From assembly GCF_006717145.1 (NCBI RefSeq), contig NZ_VFQF01000002.1:1532237-1596236 (forward strand): a stretch of DNA of 64,000 nt, read 5' to 3'. Shown piece by piece: positions 57,414 through 64,000 of this stretch. Below the pieces are notes generated by a model, which was given only the letters and a program-made list of their open reading frames with translations, was not told where the DNA came from and searched no databases. The translations under genes were made by a program, and so were the position numbers. This DNA is from Humibacillus xanthopallidus. Its GTDB lineage: Bacteria > Actinomycetota > Actinomycetes > Actinomycetales > Dermatophilaceae. Every line of letters begins with the position of its first letter. The first letter of the stretch is position 1.

Positions 57414-60400
57414 CTACTTGCCGATCTTCACCGTGCGCGTGATCGAGTTGTTCGCCGGGGCGTCGTCGAGAGTGGCCGAGGCGACCGTCGCAGACGTCGT
57501 CACGACTCCCTTGTTGCCCTTGACGAGCAGGTGGACGTTGAACGACCACGTACCACCCGCCGCGAGCGACGTCGGCCGCGGGCACGTCAGCGTCTGGCCG
57601 GCCTTGGTGCAGCCGGCCGTGTCGAAGACGTAGACGGCCGCCTTGATGTCGGGCAGGGCGATCGTGACCGTCGGCGCGGCGGCGTCGGACGGTCCGACGT
57701 TCGTCACCGTTGCCGTGTAGACGATCGTCGCGGACGGCTTGTAGACGTCCTTGTCGCTCGTCAGTGCCATGCGGAGGTCGGCCTTCGTGTTCACCAACGT
57801 CGTCGCCGACGCGGTGTCATTGCTCGATACCGGGTCGTTCGTGGAGGAGTCGACCGTAGCCGAGTCGCTGATCGAACCGGCCGGCGTCGCCGGCTTGACG
57901 AGCGTCTGGATGACGACCGTCGTCGGTCCGGCCCCCGGCAGGATCGTGCCGAGGAGGCACTCGACCTGGTGCTCCGGCGGGTCGATCGGAATGGTCACGT
58001 GCACGCACGTGCCCGAACCCGACGTGACCGCGACCGACGTGAAGTCGACCGCGCCCGGCAGGACGTCGACGAGGCTGACGTCCTTGGCCGTCGACGGACC
58101 GTTGTTGCGTACCGTCAGCGTGTAGGTCAGCGGACGCCCGGCCAGCACGGGGTCAGGACTGTCCACCATCGTGACACTGAGGTCTGCCGACGCTGCGACC
58201 GTGGTGCTGACCGTGGCGGAGTTGTTTCCCGTGTCCGGATCAGCGGTGGTCGACGAGACGACGGCGTCGTTGTGCATCGAGCCCGTGAAGCCGGGATCGA
58301 TGGTGGCGACGACCGTCATGGTGGGGGACGCGCCTGAGGCGACGTTGCCGAAGGAGCAGGTCGTCGGCTGTGACGAGTTACCCGGCACACCGGCGGTGCA
58401 CGACCCGGTGGAGGCGGTGACGGAGACGACCGTGACGGCAGCGGGCAGCACGTCGCGCACGACGACGCCGGTCGCCGTCGACGGACCGGCGTTGGAGACG
58501 GTGCTCGTCCACGTGATCTGCCCACCGGCGGTGGCCGTCGCCGGCGCCGTCTTGACGATGCTCACTTCCGCTGCCCCGACGACGTGCAGCGTGTCACTCG
58601 CCGAGTTGTTGGAGGGGTTCGGGTCGATCGTCCCGGACGAGACCTTCGCGGTGTCGGCGAGGTCCTGGGGTTCGTTCGACCGCTCGCTGATCTCGATGGT
58701 GATGGACGTGTTGGCGCCGAGGTCGCCCAAGGCGCAGGTCGCCGTAGCGTTGCCCGACTGTGTGCCTGCGGGGGCGGTGCAGCCAGTGGACGACGTCGCG
58801 ACGGTGAAGCCGGTGGTCGACTGGATGTCGTCCCTCAGCGTGACGGCCCGGGCGATCGCCGGCCCTGAGTTGGTGACCGTGATCGAGCAGGGATTGAGCA
58901 CACCGGCCGGTGCGTCTCCGTTCGGGAGGCAGTTCTTCGTCACCGACAGGTCGGCTCGGCCCGTCGCCGCCGAGAAGGCGTCGAGGACGCCGGCTCCGAA
59001 GGCGTTGTCCGTGCCGGGGGTGCCACGATCGGTCGCGTTGGCCGTCATGACGGCGGTGAGCGCCGAGGGCGTCAGCGATCCGGGGCCGCCCGAAGCGTCG
59101 AGGACGAGGGCTGCGACACCGGCAGAGGACGGCGTTGCCGCCGAGGTGCCGAAGAAGCGACAGTCGCCCTGGGTCGCCGCCGGGCACGAGCCCGCCCCGA
59201 AGCCGCCGGCGCCACTGACCGACACGCCGTCGGCCGCGGCATACGTCGGCGCGATGGCCGTGCGGCCGCCGCCCCCGAGGACGCTCTGGTTCGCGCCGGG
59301 CGCGGCCGACGCGGGGCACGGGTAGGACGCCGAGCACACCGTCGTGCTCACGAGTGAGACGGGCCCCTGCCCGCTGTAGCCCTCGAGGGGCGTCGTCGTG
59401 GGGTTCTGGTCGGCGCCGCCGTTCACGGCGCCTGCCGACGTGGCGAAGTCGGTGTAGTTGCTGTCGGGGTTGAGCGAGCCTCCGCTGCCCGTGGCGTCGA
59501 TCGCGCCGGCACCGCGCCAGCGCAGGTCGAGCGTCGGGGTGCCCTTGGCGCCGCTGTTGCCGCTGTTGTTGACGGCGAGCTTGACCGTGACGGGGCTCGC
59601 GCCGCCGTTGGTCCAGGACGCCTGCTCGATCGTGTCGCCGGAGCCGCCACCCTGGGCGGCGGTGCTCGTGGCGAGGCAGCTGGTCGCTGCCGCGTTGAGG
59701 ATGTAGAGGTCGAGGTTGGTGAATCCGCCCGCGCCGGCGGTCGGGAAGATCGCGCGCGGCTCGCTCCACTGCAGCGTCGCCCCGATCGTCGCGCCGGGGT
59801 TCACGCTGACGTCGAACGTCGTGTCGGCCCCGTTGAAGGCGACCGTGTTCGTCGGTGCGACCACGCAGCCCGTAGGCGCCTGGTTGTCAGGACCATTGCC
59901 CGTGCCCGTCGCAACGACACGCGGTGCGTGCGTCGAGTTGAGGTTGCCCGAGGACGAGCTGACCCACACGCCCGCGGCGCCGAGGATCTCGCCGTTCGTG
60001 GCGGCGAGGCCCTTCTGGAAGGCGGGCTCGGCATCGAACGGGATGTCCTCGGTGACGATGTCGGCGCCGGCCGTCACGAGGTCGTTCTGGGCCGACACGT
60101 GGGCGGCGACCCCGCCGCCGGTGCCGTGGAAGAGGAGTCCGGCGCCGGGAGCCATGTCGTGGACGATCTCGAGCATGGCCGTTCCCTCGTCGCCGCTGCC
60201 GGCATCGAGCACGTTGACGCCGGCAGGCAGGTCTCCGAGGGACTGGGCAGCGGCGATCGCGCTGACACCGTCGGAGATGACGCCGACGTCGACGCCCCCA
60301 CCATCGATGCCGATCGCCTGTGCGTCGTCGGCCCGATGCAGGGGGACACCCTCGCTGAGGAAGCTGCCCGCGTCGGCGGGGAGGATCTCCGTCGGTCGGA

Positions 60401-60914
60401 TGGCGGCCACCCAGCCGAGCGCCGCGACCGCGTCGACGCGGTCATACGGCACGAGGGTTCGGAGCACCCCGGCATTGGGCAGCGCCTTGAGCTTTGCGGG
60501 CTTGACCCACTGGTCCGAGGCGTTGAGCACGCTCACGCCGAGCCGACGAAGGTCGGCCCGCTCCTTGCCGGTGAGCGTGCCGAGGGCGTGGATCTCGAGG
60601 TCGAGCGCACCGGCCCCGTCGACGCGCAGTAGCAGGTCGCTCACCGACTTCTGCTTGGCCGGGGTGAGCCGGTGCCCACCGCCGGTGGCCGCGCGCACCT
60701 CTGCCGCTCGCTGGTTCACGAGGGAAGGGACCTTGGAGGTCTTCGCCGCGGACGTGGCCGTTGCGACACCCGATGCCGCGGTGGTGGCAGCGGTCAGGGG
60801 GATCGCTGAGGAGCTGGAGGGCAGGGCCACGGCGACCGCGGCACCCGAGTTGATGAGCGCCACCACACCGGCGGCAATGGTGAGGCGCCCGAGGGGGCTG
60901 CGGGTCAGGGACAT
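57414..60914 (-). CDS. Secreted subtilase/S53-like serine peptidase with DUF11 repeats
   Basis: 1166 residues from ATG 60914 with AGGAGG 6 nt upstream. A signal peptide (about 1-30) leads to a pro-region, then a peptidase domain (about 200-620). Asp215 (GVISDG) and Ser591 (GTSAATP) fit subtilase catalytic residues, but the usual His motif HGT is EGT here (GDEGTAMLEIVHDMAPGA), putting Glu243 at the His position as in sedolisin-like S53 peptidases. The C-terminal ~540 residues hold four or more DUF11 repeats (ADLSVTKNC, AEVSIVKTAP, ADLSVTMVDSPDP, ADLRMALTSD), each a beta-sandwich. No LPXTG or membrane anchor is seen. Probably released or wall-associated. Codon use matches the host. Confidence 0.82.
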   Translation of the reverse strand: MSLTRSPLGRLTIAAGVVALINSGAAVAVALPSSSSAIPLTAATTAASGVATATSAAKTSKVPSLVNQRAAEVRAATGGGHRLTPAKQKSVSDLLLRVDGAGALDLEIHALGTLTGKERADLRRLGVSVLNASDQWVKPAKLKALPNAGVLRTLVPYDRVDAVAALGWVAAIRPTEILPADAGSFLSEGVPLHRADDAQAIGIDGGGVDVGVISDGVSAIAAAQSLGDLPAGVNVLDAGSGDEGTAMLEIVHDMAPGAGLLFHGTGGGVAAHVSAQNDLVTAGADIVTEDIPFDAEPAFQKGLAATNGEILGAAGVWVSSSSGNLNSTHAPRVVATGTGNGPDNQAPTGCVVAPTNTVAFNGADTTFDVSVNPGATIGATLQWSEPRAIFPTAGAGGFTNLDLYILNAAATSCLATSTAAQGGGSGDTIEQASWTNGGASPVTVKLAVNNSGNSGAKGTPTLDLRWRGAGAIDATGSGGSLNPDSNYTDFATSAGAVNGGADQNPTTTPLEGYSGQGPVSLVSTTVCSASYPCPASAAPGANQSVLGGGGRTAIAPTYAAADGVSVSGAGGFGAGSCPAATQGDCRFFGTSAATPSSAGVAALVLDASGGPGSLTPSALTAVMTANATDRGTPGTDNAFGAGVLDAFSAATGRADLSVTKNCLPNGDAPAGVLNPCSITVTNSGPAIARAVTLRDDIQSTTGFTVATSSTGCTAPAGTQSGNATATCALGDLGANTSITIEISERSNEPQDLADTAKVSSGTIDPNPSNNSASDTLHVVGAAEVSIVKTAPATATAGGQITWTSTVSNAGPSTATGVVVRDVLPAAVTVVSVTASTGSCTAGVPGNSSQPTTCSFGNVASGASPTMTVVATIDPGFTGSMHNDAVVSSTTADPDTGNNSATVSTTVAASADLSVTMVDSPDPVLAGRPLTYTLTVRNNGPSTAKDVSLVDVLPGAVDFTSVAVTSGSGTCVHVTIPIDPPEHQVECLLGTILPGAGPTTVVIQTLVKPATPAGSISDSATVDSSTNDPVSSNDTASATTLVNTKADLRMALTSDKDVYKPSATIVYTATVTNVGPSDAAAPTVTIALPDIKAAVYVFDTAGCTKAGQTLTCPRPTSLAAGGTWSFNVHLLVKGNKGVVTTSATVASATLDDAPANNSITRTVKIGK

Positions 60915-60976
60915 CTCGAACCTCCTGACGGAGGGGGTGAGATGACGGCTGCGCGGCAGGACGTTGAACGGTCCGA

Positions 60977-61012
60977 GCAGGTGCGGGCGCTGGTGCGGGC
61001 GCAGGTGCTGGG
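60977..61012. repeat. Three 12-bp direct repeats in the leader of the subtilase-like gene
   Basis: GCAGGTGCGGGC, GCTGGTGCGGGC and GCAGGTGCTGGG run in tandem upstream of the peptidase gene's ribosome site, on its transcribed leader. A possible -10 box for that gene is TAACCT on the minus strand near 61075. Confidence 0.6.
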
Positions 61013-61201
61013 GCCGACGATGGCAATCATGGCGACTGATCTCCGCTCGTTCGGCTGGATCCCCGAGACTTTTCAGGTTATTCCCGGGGTGGCCCGCCCA
61101 CCGGCGAAATGACCGGATCGGGGCACACCGATGCTCACCCGGTCGGGGACGCGGACGCAGGCGTGGCCACGGACCCGGGCGGACGGCATACGGCCTGGTC
61201 G

Positions 61202-61239
61202 CTGGTGCGGAACCAGGGGAGCAGCTGGTGCGGAACCAG
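61202..61239. repeat. Paired palindromes CTGGTGCGGAACCAG, 23 bp apart, upstream of secA
   Basis: CTGGTGCGGAACCAG occurs at 61202-61216 and 61225-61239; each has CTGGT/ACCAG inverted arms. They lie 42-80 bp upstream of the secA -10 box. The 455-bp divergent gap also contains one CGGCATAC (61184); I see nothing else in it besides these, the 12-bp repeats and the two promoters. Confidence 0.6.
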
Positions 61240-61280
61240 CGGAGGAGACGGTGCGTTGGTCGTTCCGTCAGGTGGACGGA

Positions 61281-61286
61281 TAGCCT
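61281..61286 (+). promoter_or_regulatory. -10 box of secA
   Basis: TAGCCT with a poor -35 (TTGGTC, 19 nt upstream); leader of about 77 nt. Confidence 0.45.
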
Positions 61287-61369
61287 AGGCGGGTCCCGTG
61301 ACCCATCGCGGGCGATGGAGCCCACCCACCGGGCGGGTCCACACGTTGAGTCGGGAGTGAGATCACCAG

Positions 61370-64000
<2,631 letters not shown>

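Overview
This is 64 kb of a very GC-rich actinobacterial chromosome. It is almost fully coding, with short gaps, many ATGA/GTGA start-stop overlaps and frequent GTG starts. Marker genes agree with that: WhiB, the MtrA-MtrB-LpqB cassette, SigR with its zinc anti-sigma RsrA, mycothione reductase, F420 genes (cofD, cofE), the 24-residue ribosomal protein bL37, and the DUF3499, DUF5719 and PPA1309 families. Gene content and style suggest Micrococcales, perhaps Intrasporangiaceae, but that is an inference. No prophage, insertion sequence, CRISPR array or rRNA was seen. One initiator tRNA is present.

Layout. 1-4.1 kb: a cut-off DUF2342 metalloprotease, moaE, a membrane PDZ-Lon protease and a PPA1309 protein. 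4.1-11.4 kb: a large UPF0182 membrane protein, tRNA-fMet, an orphan molybdopterin oxidoreductase, a GlsB-type membrane protein and an OhrR-like MarR regulator. 11.4-16.2 kb: a class V PLP enzyme, two M16 peptidases and a 66-bp tandem repeat array. 16.2-20.5 kb: a minus-strand run doxX-like/aroA/rsgA/hisN/GNAT. 20.7-24.0 kb: SRAP, a hydrolase, sigR-rsrA with an apparent SigR autoregulatory promoter, bL37, and an isolated unit encoding a 30-residue peptide. 24.0-28.1 kb: two membrane HD-domain proteins and malic enzyme. 28.1-33.4 kb: a biotin ECF transporter, an MDR oxidoreductase and cofE-cofD. 33.6-44.0 kb: whiB, a GT2 glycosyltransferase, DUF5719, phosphomannomutase, Trm112, a SIS protein and mycothione reductase. 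44.0-46.6 kb: a DUF808 membrane protein and an AbiEi-like/nuclease singleton between two repeat families. 46.7-57.3 kb: ahcY, a lipoprotein, mtrA-mtrB-lpqB, comF, hpf, an orphan LuxR regulator and a YcaQ protein. 57.4-64 kb: a subtilase-like secreted protein with DUF11 repeats, and secA, which carries many small indels.

The block from aroA to secA resembles the Mycobacterium tuberculosis Rv3223c-Rv3262 region and the Streptomyces whiB region, so most of the window is core actinobacterial chromosome. Themes that connect genes are thiol stress (SigR/RsrA, mycothione reductase, OhrR-like), F420, envelope sugars (phosphomannomutase, SIS, GT2) and envelope-stress signalling (MtrAB-LpqB).

Two window-wide patterns stand out. 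First, the octamer GTATGCCG (either strand) occurs about 42 times by my hand count, where base composition predicts about two. It occurs once per unit in three unrelated intergenic repeat families, forms both arms of a terminator-like hairpin, and forces rare codons (TAT, ATA, GCA) inside genes in several reading frames. Second, at least 13 genes have a TANNNT -10 box ending 6-8 nt before the start codon, the signature of leaderless transcripts.
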